The notes: a model not told the origin generated them from the sequence alone. A stretch of 64,000 bases of DNA from Thalassococcus profundi (GCF_003344785.1 NZ_QPMK01000005.1:1-64000); one strand, 5' to 3'; counted from the first letter of the stretch, positions 27,439 to 37,791 are shown. A program made the numbers and translations.

Positions 27439-28023
27439 TCAGAACGAAGGCGGGGTGCAGGCGCTGATGATCACGCACGGCCCCTCGCCGATATTGCGGA
27501 ACCTGTGCGGCAGCCGGCTGTCGAAAAGATACCCGTCTCCGGGGTTCAGGACCCGGATCTGGTCGGCCACTGTCAGTTCGATCAGCCCCTGCACGACGAC
27601 CCCCGATTCCTCGCCTTCGTGGGTCAGCATGTCCGGGCCCGTATCGGCCCCCGGAGGATATGTTTCGTGCAGCATCTGAAGCGCGTGGCGGGAGGCATCC
27701 CCGACCTGGCGGAGCGACACGCGGGCGGCCAGTTCGCCCAGACCCGCGTCCTGCGGCGACAACTCGATGAACTCGTCGGCCGCGTAAAAATACTTGGGCG
27801 ATCCCGGCTCCTCGAATTCCGAAAAGAATTGGGACATGGTCATGGGAATCGCATCCAGAAGCCGCTTGAGCGACGCCACCGACGGGCTGCTCTTGTTCTG
27901 TTCGATGAGCGAGATCGCCCCGTTGGTCAGGCCCGCGCGCCCGGCCAGATCGCGCTGAGACAGCCCGCGCATTTCGCGCACTTCACGCAGTCTGTGACCG
28001 ATTTCCACGCAGTCCGCCCCCAT
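27439..28023 (-). CDS. XRE-family regulator with cupin domain
   Basis: 194 residues from the ATG at 28023; a GTG three codons earlier is also possible. The N-terminal helix-turn-helix is LSQRDLAGRAGLTNGAISLIEQNKSSPSVA. A C-terminal cupin_2 barrel (LTHEGEESGVVVQG, GDGYLFDSRLPHRFRN) probably senses a small ligand. This is the architecture of PuuR and SutR, regulators of putrescine and sulfur use in E. coli. Position between the divergent gabT-like gene and the TAXI/decarboxylase cluster makes it the obvious candidate regulator of both (inference). Confidence 0.88.
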   Translation of the reverse strand: MGADCVEIGHRLREVREMRGLSQRDLAGRAGLTNGAISLIEQNKSSPSVASLKRLLDAIPMTMSQFFSEFEEPGSPKYFYAADEFIELSPQDAGLGELAARVSLRQVGDASRHALQMLHETYPPGADTGPDMLTHEGEESGVVVQGLIELTVADQIRVLNPGDGYLFDSRLPHRFRNIGEGPCVIISACTPPSF

Positions 28024-28041
28024 GCAGATCACTTGTTTGAA

Positions 28042-28072
28042 ATATTAAGCGCCGGATGGCAGCAAAGGTCAA
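28042..28072 (-). promoter_or_regulatory. Sigma-70-like promoter of the XRE-cupin gene
   Basis: Read on the minus strand: -35 TTGACC (28072-28067) and -10 TAATAT (28047-28042) with a 19-bp spacer, or TTAATA with 18 bp. It lies about 20 bp upstream of the ATG at 28023 and divergent to the gabT promoter. Confidence 0.45.
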
Positions 28073-28144
28073 CGACTAAAAACTCATCTGATTCATAGCT
28101 TTGTCGGAATGACCAAAGATGAGGCAGCAAAGGAATGCCGATGC

Positions 28145-28173
28145 TTGGCGTGAAAGACGTTGACAACTATATT
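28145..28173 (+). promoter_or_regulatory. Sigma-70-like promoter of the gabT-like gene
   Basis: -35 TTGGCG (28145-28150), 17-bp spacer, -10 TATATT (28168-28173), about 70 bp upstream of the ATG at 28243. The match is unusually good for this G+C-rich genome. A TTGACA at 28160-28165 is present but has no matching -10. Confidence 0.5.
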
Positions 28174-28242
28174 AAACGGCAACAGAGAATTCTCATCAAG
28201 AACGCAATGCGTACAAACTGCCAAGCCAACCGGAGGGTGACC

Positions 28243-29706
28243 ATGACCTCGCAGAGCAAAGCCAAGAAATCCACGGCGTCCAGGGCCGGATCCAAATCCC
28301 GCGCCGCCAAAACGCCCGCGGCCAAGCCCGCGACCCCGGCCCGTGCCGATGACATCATCGCCACCAGCCGCAGCGTCGCCGGCGCCATGACCGGCCAGTC
28401 CAACGCCGCCCTGCTCGCCCGCCGCGAAGCCGCCGTGCCGCGTGGCGTCGCCTCTGCCGCGCCGATCTTTGCCGCCCGCGCCGAGAATGCCGAGCTCTGG
28501 GATGTCGAGGGCAACCGCTACATCGACTTCGCCGGCGGCATCGCCGTGCTCAACACCGGCCACCGTCACCCGTCGGTCGTGGCCGCCGCCAAGGCGCAGG
28601 AAGACCTCTATACGCACACCTCGTTCCAGGTCGTGCCCTACGAGCCCTACGTGGCGCTGGCGGAAAAGCTGAACGCGCTGGCCCCCGGCGATCATCCGAA
28701 AAAGACCCTGCTGGTCACCACCGGCGCCGAGGCCGTCGAGAACGCGGTCAAGATCGCCCGCGCCGCAACGGGCCGTCCCGGCGTGATCGCCTTCACCGGC
28801 GGCTATCACGGCCGCACCCTGCTGACGCTGGGCATGACCGGCAAGGTCAGCCCCTACAAGAAGGACGTGGGTCCCTTCCCCGCCGACGTATTCCGCGCCC
28901 CGTTCCCCGATGCGCGCCACGGCATCACGGTCGAGGACGCGATCCAGGGTCTCGAGACGCTGTTCCTGACCGATGCGGACCCGAGCCGCGTCGCCGCGAT
29001 CATCCTCGAACCGGTGCTGGGCGAAGGCGGCTACGTTCCCGTCCCGACCGAGATGTGGCAGGCGCTGCGCGCGATCTGCGACAAGCATGGCATCCTGCTG
29101 ATCGCCGACGAGATCCAGGCGGGCTTTGGCCGCACCGGCACCTGGTTCGCCATCGAGCATTCCGGCGTCGTGCCGGACCTCATCACCGTGGCGAAATCCA
29201 TGGCCGGCGGCTATCCCATCGCCGGTGTCATCGGTCGGGCCGAGATCATGGATGCGATGGCCCCCGGCGGCCTGGGCGGCACCTATGGCGGCAACCCCGT
29301 GGCCTGTGCCGCGGCGCTTGCAGCGATCGAGGCCATCGACAGCGAAGGCCTGCTGGCCCGCTCCACCGCCATGGGCGCGCACTTCCGCGCCCGATTTGCC
29401 GAGATCGGCGCACGCACCGCGCCCTACCGGATGTGGGACATCCGCGGGCTGGGCGCGATGCTGGCGGTCGAGTTCGTGCAGGACTTCGACACCGCGAAAG
29501 AGGATCCGGCCTTCACCAAGTCGGTGATCGCCCATGCCCTCAAGCGCGGCCTGATCCTGCTGGGCTGCGGCATGCACGGCAACGCCCTGCGCATCATGGT
29601 TCCGCTAACCGCCTCCGACGCCATCGTCGAGGAAGGTCTCGCGATCTTCGAAGCGGCGCTGGCCGACGCGGTGGCCGAGCATTCGGCAAGCCTTGCCGCC
29701 GAGTGA
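28243..29706 (+). CDS. gabT: Class III aminotransferase, probable 4-aminobutyrate transaminase
   Basis: 487 residues from the ATG at 28243 with CGGAGGG upstream. Class III fold: PLP lysine K318 in ITVAKSMAGGYP, cofactor Asp D289 in LLIADEIQAGFGRTG, and TTGAEAVENAVKIAR. The closest match by eye is GabT, which moves the amino group of GABA to 2-oxoglutarate; related omega-amino transaminases cannot be excluded. Oddity: the first ~36 residues are a Lys/Ala/Ser/Pro-rich tail (KAKKSTASRAGSKSRAAKTP) absent from ordinary GabT of about 425 residues. It diverges from the XRE-cupin regulator. Confidence 0.8.
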   Translation: MTSQSKAKKSTASRAGSKSRAAKTPAAKPATPARADDIIATSRSVAGAMTGQSNAALLARREAAVPRGVASAAPIFAARAENAELWDVEGNRYIDFAGGIAVLNTGHRHPSVVAAAKAQEDLYTHTSFQVVPYEPYVALAEKLNALAPGDHPKKTLLVTTGAEAVENAVKIARAATGRPGVIAFTGGYHGRTLLTLGMTGKVSPYKKDVGPFPADVFRAPFPDARHGITVEDAIQGLETLFLTDADPSRVAAIILEPVLGEGGYVPVPTEMWQALRAICDKHGILLIADEIQAGFGRTGTWFAIEHSGVVPDLITVAKSMAGGYPIAGVIGRAEIMDAMAPGGLGGTYGGNPVACAAALAAIEAIDSEGLLARSTAMGAHFRARFAEIGARTAPYRMWDIRGLGAMLAVEFVQDFDTAKEDPAFTKSVIAHALKRGLILLGCGMHGNALRIMVPLTASDAIVEEGLAIFEAALADAVAEHSASLAAE

Positions 29707-29731
29707 TCGTTTTACGGCTTCCAAGACCTTG

Positions 29732-29763
29732 CCCCGCAGCGCCATCCGCGCTGCGGGGTTTTT
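29732..29763 (+). terminator. Rho-independent terminator after gabT
   Basis: CCCCGCAGCGC-catcc-GCGCTGCGGGG, a perfect 11-bp stem with a five-base loop, followed by TTTTT. It ends about 25 bp after the gabT stop, so the second transaminase must have its own promoter or depend on read-through. Confidence 0.9.
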
Positions 29764-29781
29764 CGTTCTTGTCGAGCCGCG

Positions 29782-29806
29782 CAGCGCCCGTCCGCGGGCG
29801 GGCGCG
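29782..29806 (-). repeat. Truncated inverted copy of the structured repeat
   Basis: The sequence cagcgcccgtccgc followed by gggcgggcgcg equals the reverse complement of hairpin 1 of copy A with the C-run of the loop deleted. It faces copy A about 70 bp away, giving a head-to-head pair. Confidence 0.55.
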
Positions 29807-29876
29807 CCGAATTATGACCGGCGCGCTTTATCCAGCGTCCCCGAAGATCGTTCGAACATGGCGCCAGAGGTCACAA

Positions 29877-29941
29877 AGCGCCCGCCCGGGGGGCGGACGG
29901 GCGCTGCGCGGCGGCGGCCAATGGCCGCCTCGATTCCGCGC
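29877..29941 (+). repeat. Structured intergenic repeat, copy A
   Basis: Hairpin 1 is AGCGCCCG (29877-29884) with CGGGCGCT (29898-29905) around a CCCGGGGGGCGGA loop. Hairpin 2 has outer stem GCGCGG (29906-29911) with CCGCGC (29936-29941), inner stem GGCGGCC-AAT-GGCCGCC and bulge TCGATT. It is the longest-stemmed of the three copies. Confidence 0.75.
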
Positions 29942-30053
29942 GGGAGAGAAGGCCAGCCTTTTGTCGACAGAGCCCCGTCTTCGGCGGTGGGCAAACCGCA
30001 GCGCGGCGGGTAACCTGATCGCATCCGGTCCCCCGCAGAGAAAAGGACACCCG

Positions 30054-31373
30054 ATGACCCACATCTTTCCGCGCCATTCCAAGCTCAACGCGCCGGTCGC
30101 GGTCGGCGGCGAGGGCATCTACCTCATCGATTCCACCGGCAAGCGTTACCTGGACGGCTCGGGCGGTGCGGCGGTGTCCTGCCTCGGCCACGGCGACGCG
30201 GAGATCACCGCCGCCATCAAGGCGCAGCTCGACCAACTCGCCTTTGCCCACACCGGATTCTTCACTTCGGAACCGGCAGAGAAGCTCGCCGACCTGCTGA
30301 TCGACCACGCGCCCGGCGACCTCGACCGGGTCTATTTCGTCTCGGGCGGGTCCGAGGCGACCGAGGCCGCGATCAAGCTTGCCCGTCAGTACTTCGTCGA
30401 GAAGGGCGAACCGCAGCGCGGCAGGATCATCGCCCGCAAGCAAAGCTACCACGGCAACACCATCGGCGCGCTCAGCGCCGGCGGCAACGCATGGCGCCGC
30501 GCGCAGTTCGCGCCGCTGTTGCTGGACGTGAGCCACATCGAGCCCTGCTACGCATACCGGCTCAAGCGCGACGACGAGAGCCTCGAAGACTACGGTCAGC
30601 GCGCAGCACAGGCGCTGGAGGACGAGATTCTGGCGTTGGGCCCCGACACGGTCATGGCCTTCATGGCCGAACCGGTGGTCGGCGCCACGGCGGGCGCCCT
30701 GACCCCGGCGCCGGGCTATTTCAAACGCATCCGCGAGATCTGCGACCAGTACGGCGTGCTCTTGATCCTCGACGAGGTGATGTGCGGCATGGGGCGCACC
30801 GGTCACCTCTTTGCCTGCGAGGCGGACGGCGTGGCGCCCGATATACTGTGCATCGCCAAGGGGTTGGGCGCGGGCTACCAGCCCATCGGCGCGATGCTCT
30901 GCACCTCCGAGATCTATGACACGATCGCGAACGGCTCGGGTTTCTTCCAGCACGGACACACCTATATCGGCCATCCCGTCGCCGCCGCCGCCGGTCACGC
31001 AGTGGTCTCGGCCATCCTCGACCGCGGGCTGATCGGCAAGGTGCGGGAACAAGGCGCAAAGCTGCACGACAAGCTGACCGATCGGTTCGGCCAGCATCCG
31101 CATGTGGGCGACATTCGCGGCCGCGGCCTCTTCCGCGGCATCGAGCTGGTGGCCGACCGCGAAACCAAGGACCCATTCGATCCCGCCCGCGGCGTCGCTG
31201 CCAAGATCAAGAAAGCCGCCTTCGAGGCCGGGCTGGTCTGCTACCCGATGTCCGGCACCATCGACGGCCAGCGCGGCGACCACATCTTGCTGGCCCCGCC
31301 CTTCATCATCACCGACGACCAGCTGGACGAGCTGACCGACAAGCTCGACCAGGCCATTTCTGCCGTGATCTGA
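30054..31373 (+). CDS. Class III aminotransferase (aspartate aminotransferase family, omega-type)
   Basis: 439 residues from the ATG at 30054. PLP lysine K269 in LCIAKGLGAGYQPIG, cofactor Asp D240 in LLILDEVMCGMGRTG, and YFVSGGSEATEAAIKLARQY. It belongs to the omega-transaminase branch used for polyamines, beta-alanine, taurine and similar amines with pyruvate or 2-oxoglutarate. The specific substrate is unknown. The open frame continues upstream to 29055 through non-conserved sequence inside gabT, which is an artefact. It is followed seven bases later by the FMN glutamate-synthase-like gene, so they are cotranscribed. Confidence 0.88.
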   Translation: MTHIFPRHSKLNAPVAVGGEGIYLIDSTGKRYLDGSGGAAVSCLGHGDAEITAAIKAQLDQLAFAHTGFFTSEPAEKLADLLIDHAPGDLDRVYFVSGGSEATEAAIKLARQYFVEKGEPQRGRIIARKQSYHGNTIGALSAGGNAWRRAQFAPLLLDVSHIEPCYAYRLKRDDESLEDYGQRAAQALEDEILALGPDTVMAFMAEPVVGATAGALTPAPGYFKRIREICDQYGVLLILDEVMCGMGRTGHLFACEADGVAPDILCIAKGLGAGYQPIGAMLCTSEIYDTIANGSGFFQHGHTYIGHPVAAAAGHAVVSAILDRGLIGKVREQGAKLHDKLTDRFGQHPHVGDIRGRGLFRGIELVADRETKDPFDPARGVAAKIKKAAFEAGLVCYPMSGTIDGQRGDHILLAPPFIITDDQLDELTDKLDQAISAVI

Positions 31374-31380
31374 GGACCTT

Positions 31381-32982
31381 ATGGAACGCTTTTCGATCTT
31401 CGCCGCCTGCGCGGTCCTGACCCTTCTGTCGCTTGTCGCCCTGATCTGGAGCCCGTGGTTCGCGCTGCCGCTCGCGATCTTCGGCGCACTGACCGTCGTC
31501 GGCATCTACGACGTCATGCAGGACAGCCACGCGATCCTGCGCAACTACCCGGTGATCGGCCACATGCGGTTCCTCTTCGAAGGCATCCGCCCCGAGATCC
31601 GCCAGTATCTCATCGAATCCGACCAGGACGAAGAGCCGTTCTCCCGCGACAAGCGCTCGATCATCTACCAGCGCGCCAAGGGGGTCGAGGACAAGCGCCC
31701 CTTCGGCACGCGCCAGCGGGTCTATGATGCGGGCTATGAATGGATCACCCATTCTATCACGCCCAAACACCTGACGGAGCACGATTTCCGCGTTCGCATC
31801 GGCGGGCCGGACTGCGCAAAACCCTATGATGCGTCGATCTACAACATCTCGGCCATGAGCTTTGGCGCGCTGTCGGCCAACGCCATCTCGGCACTGAACA
31901 AGGGCGCGCAAAAGGGCAATTTCGCCCATGACACCGGCGAAGGCGGCATCAGCCGGTACCACCGCGCGGGCGGCGGTGACCTGATCTACGAAATCGGATC
32001 GGGCTTTTTCGGCTGCCGAACCCATGAAGGTCGGTTCGATGCCGAGAAGTTCGCCGCCCAGGCCGCCGACGACCAGGTCAAGCTGATCGAGCTGAAGCTG
32101 AGCCAGGGGGCCAAGCCCGGCCATGGTGGCATGCTGCCCGCGTCCAAAATCTCGCCCGAGATCGCCGAGGCGCGCGACATTCCCATTGGCCAGGACTGCG
32201 TGTCGCCCGCCGCCAATCCGGAATTCTCCACCCCGAAGGAACTGATGGAGTTCATCGGCACCCTGCGCCGCCATGCCAGCGGCAAGCCGGTGGGTTTCAA
32301 GATGTGCATCGGCCACCGGCGCGAATTCATGTGCCTCGTCAAGGCGATGCTGGAAACGCAGATCGTGCCGGATTTCATTGTCATCGACGGCAAGGAAGGC
32401 GGTACCGGGGCGGCGCCGCTGGAATTTGCCAACCACATCGGCATGCCGCTGATCGAGGGGCTGACGTTTGCCCACAACACCCTGCGCGGCGCCGGGCTGC
32501 GCGACCGGATCAAGATCGGCGCGTCGGGAAAGCTGGTGACCAGCTTCGACATCGCCAAGGCGCTGGCGCTGGGGGCCGACTGGGCCAATTCGGCGCGCGG
32601 CTTCATGTTTGCCGTGGGCTGCATCCAGGCGCAGGCCTGCCACACCAACCACTGCCCGGTTGGCGTGGCGACCCAGGACCCGATGCGCCAGCGCGCACTC
32701 AATGTCGTGGACAAGGCCGAACGGGTCTACCGGTTCCACAAGAACACGCTCAAGGCGCTGGCCGAAATGACCGGGGCCGCGGGGCTGAGCCATCCGCGGG
32801 AATTTTTGCCACATCACCTTTTGATGCGCGAGGGCGACCGCAACATGGTCACCGGCGAAGAGGTCTATCCCTACCTGCCCGACGGGTTCCTGCTGCGCGA
32901 CGAGGCGGACGACTTCGGCTACGCCAACCGCTGGAAACGCGCGCGCGCCAGCAGTTTCGAGCCCTTCGACATCGGCCCCTAA
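31381..32982 (+). CDS. Membrane-anchored FMN-binding glutamate synthase family protein
   Basis: 533 residues. Two N-terminal hydrophobic helices (residues 5-40, AVLTLLSLVALIWSPWFALP onward) precede a GltB central/FMN barrel: HDTGEGGISRYHRAGGGD, KPGHGGMLPASKIS, IDGKEGGTGAAPLEF. A 3Fe-4S-type cysteine motif C-x5-C-x4-C lies in CIQAQACHTNHCPVG. It lacks the GltB glutaminase domain, so it is not a full glutamate synthase. It probably makes glutamate or an N-substituted glutamate from an amino donor and 2-oxoglutarate at the membrane. Coupling to the transaminase seven bases upstream suggests use of amino groups from amine breakdown (inference). Confidence 0.85.
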   Translation: MERFSIFAACAVLTLLSLVALIWSPWFALPLAIFGALTVVGIYDVMQDSHAILRNYPVIGHMRFLFEGIRPEIRQYLIESDQDEEPFSRDKRSIIYQRAKGVEDKRPFGTRQRVYDAGYEWITHSITPKHLTEHDFRVRIGGPDCAKPYDASIYNISAMSFGALSANAISALNKGAQKGNFAHDTGEGGISRYHRAGGGDLIYEIGSGFFGCRTHEGRFDAEKFAAQAADDQVKLIELKLSQGAKPGHGGMLPASKISPEIAEARDIPIGQDCVSPAANPEFSTPKELMEFIGTLRRHASGKPVGFKMCIGHRREFMCLVKAMLETQIVPDFIVIDGKEGGTGAAPLEFANHIGMPLIEGLTFAHNTLRGAGLRDRIKIGASGKLVTSFDIAKALALGADWANSARGFMFAVGCIQAQACHTNHCPVGVATQDPMRQRALNVVDKAERVYRFHKNTLKALAEMTGAAGLSHPREFLPHHLLMREGDRNMVTGEEVYPYLPDGFLLRDEADDFGYANRWKRARASSFEPFDIGP

Positions 32983-34256
32983 CCGGCCTCGTCCTTCCTC
33001 TCGTCCTCTGCTTCGGACTGCGCCTCGGCATTCTCGGCGGCCCATTCCGCCGCGGCCTCGACCGCGACGGCCGAGGTGGTGGGCAGAACGGCCAGGTAGC
33101 TCTCCGTTGCCTCTGCCGGCAGGGTTGCGCGCTGGGTCATGCGGTAGGCAGCATAGGTGGCGATGGCGGCAAAGGTGACGCCCAGCACCAGCCAGAAGGC
33201 CGCAGGCTCCAGCGCCCGCATCGCCCAGCCGGTGATCAGCGGTCCGACGATGGCGCCAAGCCCGAAGGTGAAGACCAGACCGCCCGAGGCGGCGGGCATG
33301 TCGTCCGAGGACAGCATGTCATTGGTATAGGCCAGAAACAGCGCATAGAGTGGCGTGGTCACCCCGCCGGCGACGAAGGCCGCCGCCATCAGCGGCCAGA
33401 GTCCGCCGATGGTCCAGCCCGCGGCACAGGCCACCGCCCCCAGAGCCGACGCCCCCAGGATCAGCCCGCGCCGGTCAATCCGGTCGGACAGCCAGCCGAT
33501 GGGATATTGCAGCGCCAGCGCCCCGGCAAAAAGCATCGCGATGAAAAGCGAGATCTGGTCTGCCGACAGCCCGATCTGGCTGCCGTAGACCGCGCCCATG
33601 CCCGATTGCGTGGCATAGACGCTGCCCAGCAGGAAGATCCCCACCGTGCCCAGCGGCGATCCCTTGAAAAGCGCCAGCAGCGACATGGGCTTGGCCACCT
33701 GCACCACCGGCACCTGCGCCGCCGACAGCAGGATCGGCGCAAAGGAGATCGACACCAGGATCGACGCCCCGATGAACAGCGCCGAGGTCGCCGCATCGCC
33801 CAGCGTCAGCAGGTACTGCGCACCGATGATACCAAGCGTCTGCGCGATCATGTAAGCCGACAGCACCTTGCCGCGGGTTTCGTTGGTGGCCGCGGCATTG
33901 AGCCAGCTTTCGGCGGCCACGTAGATGCCCGACATGCAGAACCCGACGATGATCCGCAGGATCGTCCAGGCCCAGGGCTCGGTCAGCAGCGGCAGCGCAA
34001 TCAGCCCTGCCGACATGAAACTGCCGAGCGCCGCGAAGACCCGCACGTGGCCCACGCGCTGGATCATCAGCGGCGTGAGGCGCGCGCCCGAGAGGAAGCC
34101 CAGGAAGTAGCCCGAGGTGACGATGGCAAGCTCTGCGGCCCCGAACCCCTCGATCCCGCCGCGCAGGCCGATCAGGGTGAAATGCATGCCGTTGCCCAGC
34201 ATGATGAGCACGATCCCGAGAAGCAGCGCCCAGACGCTCGAAAGTACGGAAATCAT
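32979..34256 (-). CDS. MFS transporter (YcaD-like)
   Basis: 425 residues from the ATG at 34256, which has GGAGGGAG upstream; upstream codons to 34355 read through intergenic DNA. Twelve hydrophobic helices are arranged in two six-helix halves, with a cytoplasmic loop after ILLSAAQVPVVQVAKP. GLRGGIEGFGAAELAIVTSGY in helix 1-2 and an acidic C-terminal tail (AENAEAQSEAEDERKDE) are notable. It resembles the YcaD group of major facilitator proteins; substrate unknown. Its stop codon overlaps the stop of the convergent glutamate-synthase-like gene by four bases (32979-32982). Confidence 0.85.
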   Translation of the reverse strand: MISVLSSVWALLLGIVLIMLGNGMHFTLIGLRGGIEGFGAAELAIVTSGYFLGFLSGARLTPLMIQRVGHVRVFAALGSFMSAGLIALPLLTEPWAWTILRIIVGFCMSGIYVAAESWLNAAATNETRGKVLSAYMIAQTLGIIGAQYLLTLGDAATSALFIGASILVSISFAPILLSAAQVPVVQVAKPMSLLALFKGSPLGTVGIFLLGSVYATQSGMGAVYGSQIGLSADQISLFIAMLFAGALALQYPIGWLSDRIDRRGLILGASALGAVACAAGWTIGGLWPLMAAAFVAGGVTTPLYALFLAYTNDMLSSDDMPAASGGLVFTFGLGAIVGPLITGWAMRALEPAAFWLVLGVTFAAIATYAAYRMTQRATLPAEATESYLAVLPTTSAVAVEAAAEWAAENAEAQSEAEDERKDEAG

Positions 34257-34359
34257 CGCCGCTCCCTCCTCGATCTGTCGTCCCCCGGCAGGCGGACGAT
34301 CCGCACGGGACCAGTCACGGCTAACACGAACACGCACCGTCACGCGATGCGACATGCCG

Positions 34360-34392
34360 AAAAAACGAAAAGACGCCCGAAATTCGGGCGCC
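34360..34392 (-). terminator. Rho-independent terminator of katG
   Basis: On the minus strand CGCCCGA-att-TCGGGCG is followed by a T-rich run (TCTTTTCGTTTTTTC). It sits 30-60 bp after the katG stop. Confidence 0.85.
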
Positions 34393-34423
34393 TTTCCAGT
34401 CGTCGTCGCGCGTTTGCGCGAGT

Positions 34424-36694
<2,271 letters not shown>

Positions 36695-36859
36695 TCAAAT
36701 CCGGTGGACCGCGCCGCGCTGCGGGGCCGCGCCGTCCGTGTTTTCCAGAGGTATGCAGCGTTTCCGCAGGGGCAAGACACGGAGGCCTCGACCAGCGGAT
36801 TCTCTCCATCCTCGCGTCGGGATGTAACAAGACGGCATGATAATGGAAAGTTGCGTTTT

Positions 36860-36886
36860 CTAATTGATTTGATAGGCAGAGGTTAT
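36860..36886 (+). promoter_or_regulatory. Candidate OxyR site overlapping the oxyR start
   Basis: CTAATT at 36860, then ATAG-N7-TTAT at 36872-36886, which fits half of the OxyR consensus ATAG-N7-CTAT with one mismatch; the upstream half is poor. The last half-site covers the oxyR ATG, consistent with autorepression. Weak evidence. Confidence 0.35.
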
Positions 36887-37787
36887 GGCTAACCTGACCC
36901 TGAAACAGCTGCGCTATACCGATGCGCTGGCCCGGCACGGACATTTCGGCCGCGCCGCCGAGGCCTGCGCGATCTCGCAACCGGCGCTGTCGGTTCAGAT
37001 CAAGGAGCTGGAGGAGTCGCTGGGCCTCGCGCTCTTTGAACGCGGCCCGCGCGAGGTGCGTCTGACGGCCTTTGGCGAGGAATTCCTGGCCCGCGCCCGC
37101 GACATCCTGCAGGGCACCGACGAATTGCTGGATCTCGCGCGCGCCTCGAAGGACCGGCTGGCCGGGCGGCTGCGCATCGGCATCATCCCGACCATCGCGC
37201 CCTACCTGCTGCCGCAGCTCATCGGGCGCCTGAACCAGAGCCACGCGGGGCTTGACCTGCACGTGCGCGAAACCCTGACGCCGCGGCTGCTGCGCGACCT
37301 GTCCGAAGGGCGCATCGACACCGCCATCGTCGCCCTGCCGGTCTCTGAACCCGCCTTTACCGAGGTGCCGCTGGCCGAGGAAAGCTTTGTCCTTGTGCGG
37401 CCCGCGCAGGATGCCGCAAAACCCGTCCCGTCCGGCGAAGACCTGCGGCGGATGCGGCTCTTGCTGCTGGAGGAGGGTCATTGTTTCCGCGACCAGGCGC
37501 TCGCCTTCTGCAACACGCCGCAAAGCCTGCCCAAGGATGGGCTCGAGGGCAGTTCGCTGTCGACGCTGGTGCAGATGGTGGGTGCCGGCATCGGGGTCAC
37601 GCTGATCCCCGACATGGCGGTAAAGGTCGAGACACGGTCGGCCAACGTGGCGGTCGCGCGCTTTCCCGATCCTCAGCCGCGTCGGACGCTGGGCATGATC
37701 TGGCGCCGCGCCAGCCCGCTGGCGCCGCAGCTGCGGCAGATCGCCGAGGTGGTGCGCGCGGCGCTTCACGATACGCAGGCCGCCTGA
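36885..37787 (+). CDS. oxyR: LysR-type peroxide sensor OxyR
   Basis: 300 residues. The N-terminal winged helix-turn-helix is LKQLRYTDALARHGHFGRAA through SQPALSVQIKELE. The regulatory domain has both redox cysteines in EEGHCFRDQALAFC (C200 and C209), equivalent to C199/C208 of E. coli OxyR. They form a disulfide on peroxide exposure. It is divergent from katG, its expected target. A candidate binding site overlaps the start codon. Confidence 0.95.
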   Translation: MANLTLKQLRYTDALARHGHFGRAAEACAISQPALSVQIKELEESLGLALFERGPREVRLTAFGEEFLARARDILQGTDELLDLARASKDRLAGRLRIGIIPTIAPYLLPQLIGRLNQSHAGLDLHVRETLTPRLLRDLSEGRIDTAIVALPVSEPAFTEVPLAEESFVLVRPAQDAAKPVPSGEDLRRMRLLLLEEGHCFRDQALAFCNTPQSLPKDGLEGSSLSTLVQMVGAGIGVTLIPDMAVKVETRSANVAVARFPDPQPRRTLGMIWRRASPLAPQLRQIAEVVRAALHDTQAA

Positions 37788-37791
37788 CCCC

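Larger units (their letters stand above)
29707..30053. other. Intergenic gap with terminator and structured element A
   Basis: 347 bp between two transaminase genes on the same strand. It contains a strong terminator (29732-29763), a truncated inverted copy of the repeat arms (29782-29806) and the full structured element (29877-29941). No gene is supported. Confidence 0.6.

Noticed and set aside
28160-28190. TTGACA at 28160-28165 as the gabT -35 box
   Set aside because: No -10-like hexamer at 16-18 bp; TTGGCG-N17-TATATT a few bases upstream is a complete promoter.
32979-32982. Frameshift or fusion at the junction of the glutamate-synthase-like and MFS genes
   Set aside because: The genes are convergent, and their stop codons simply overlap by four bases (TAA and TAG on opposite strands).
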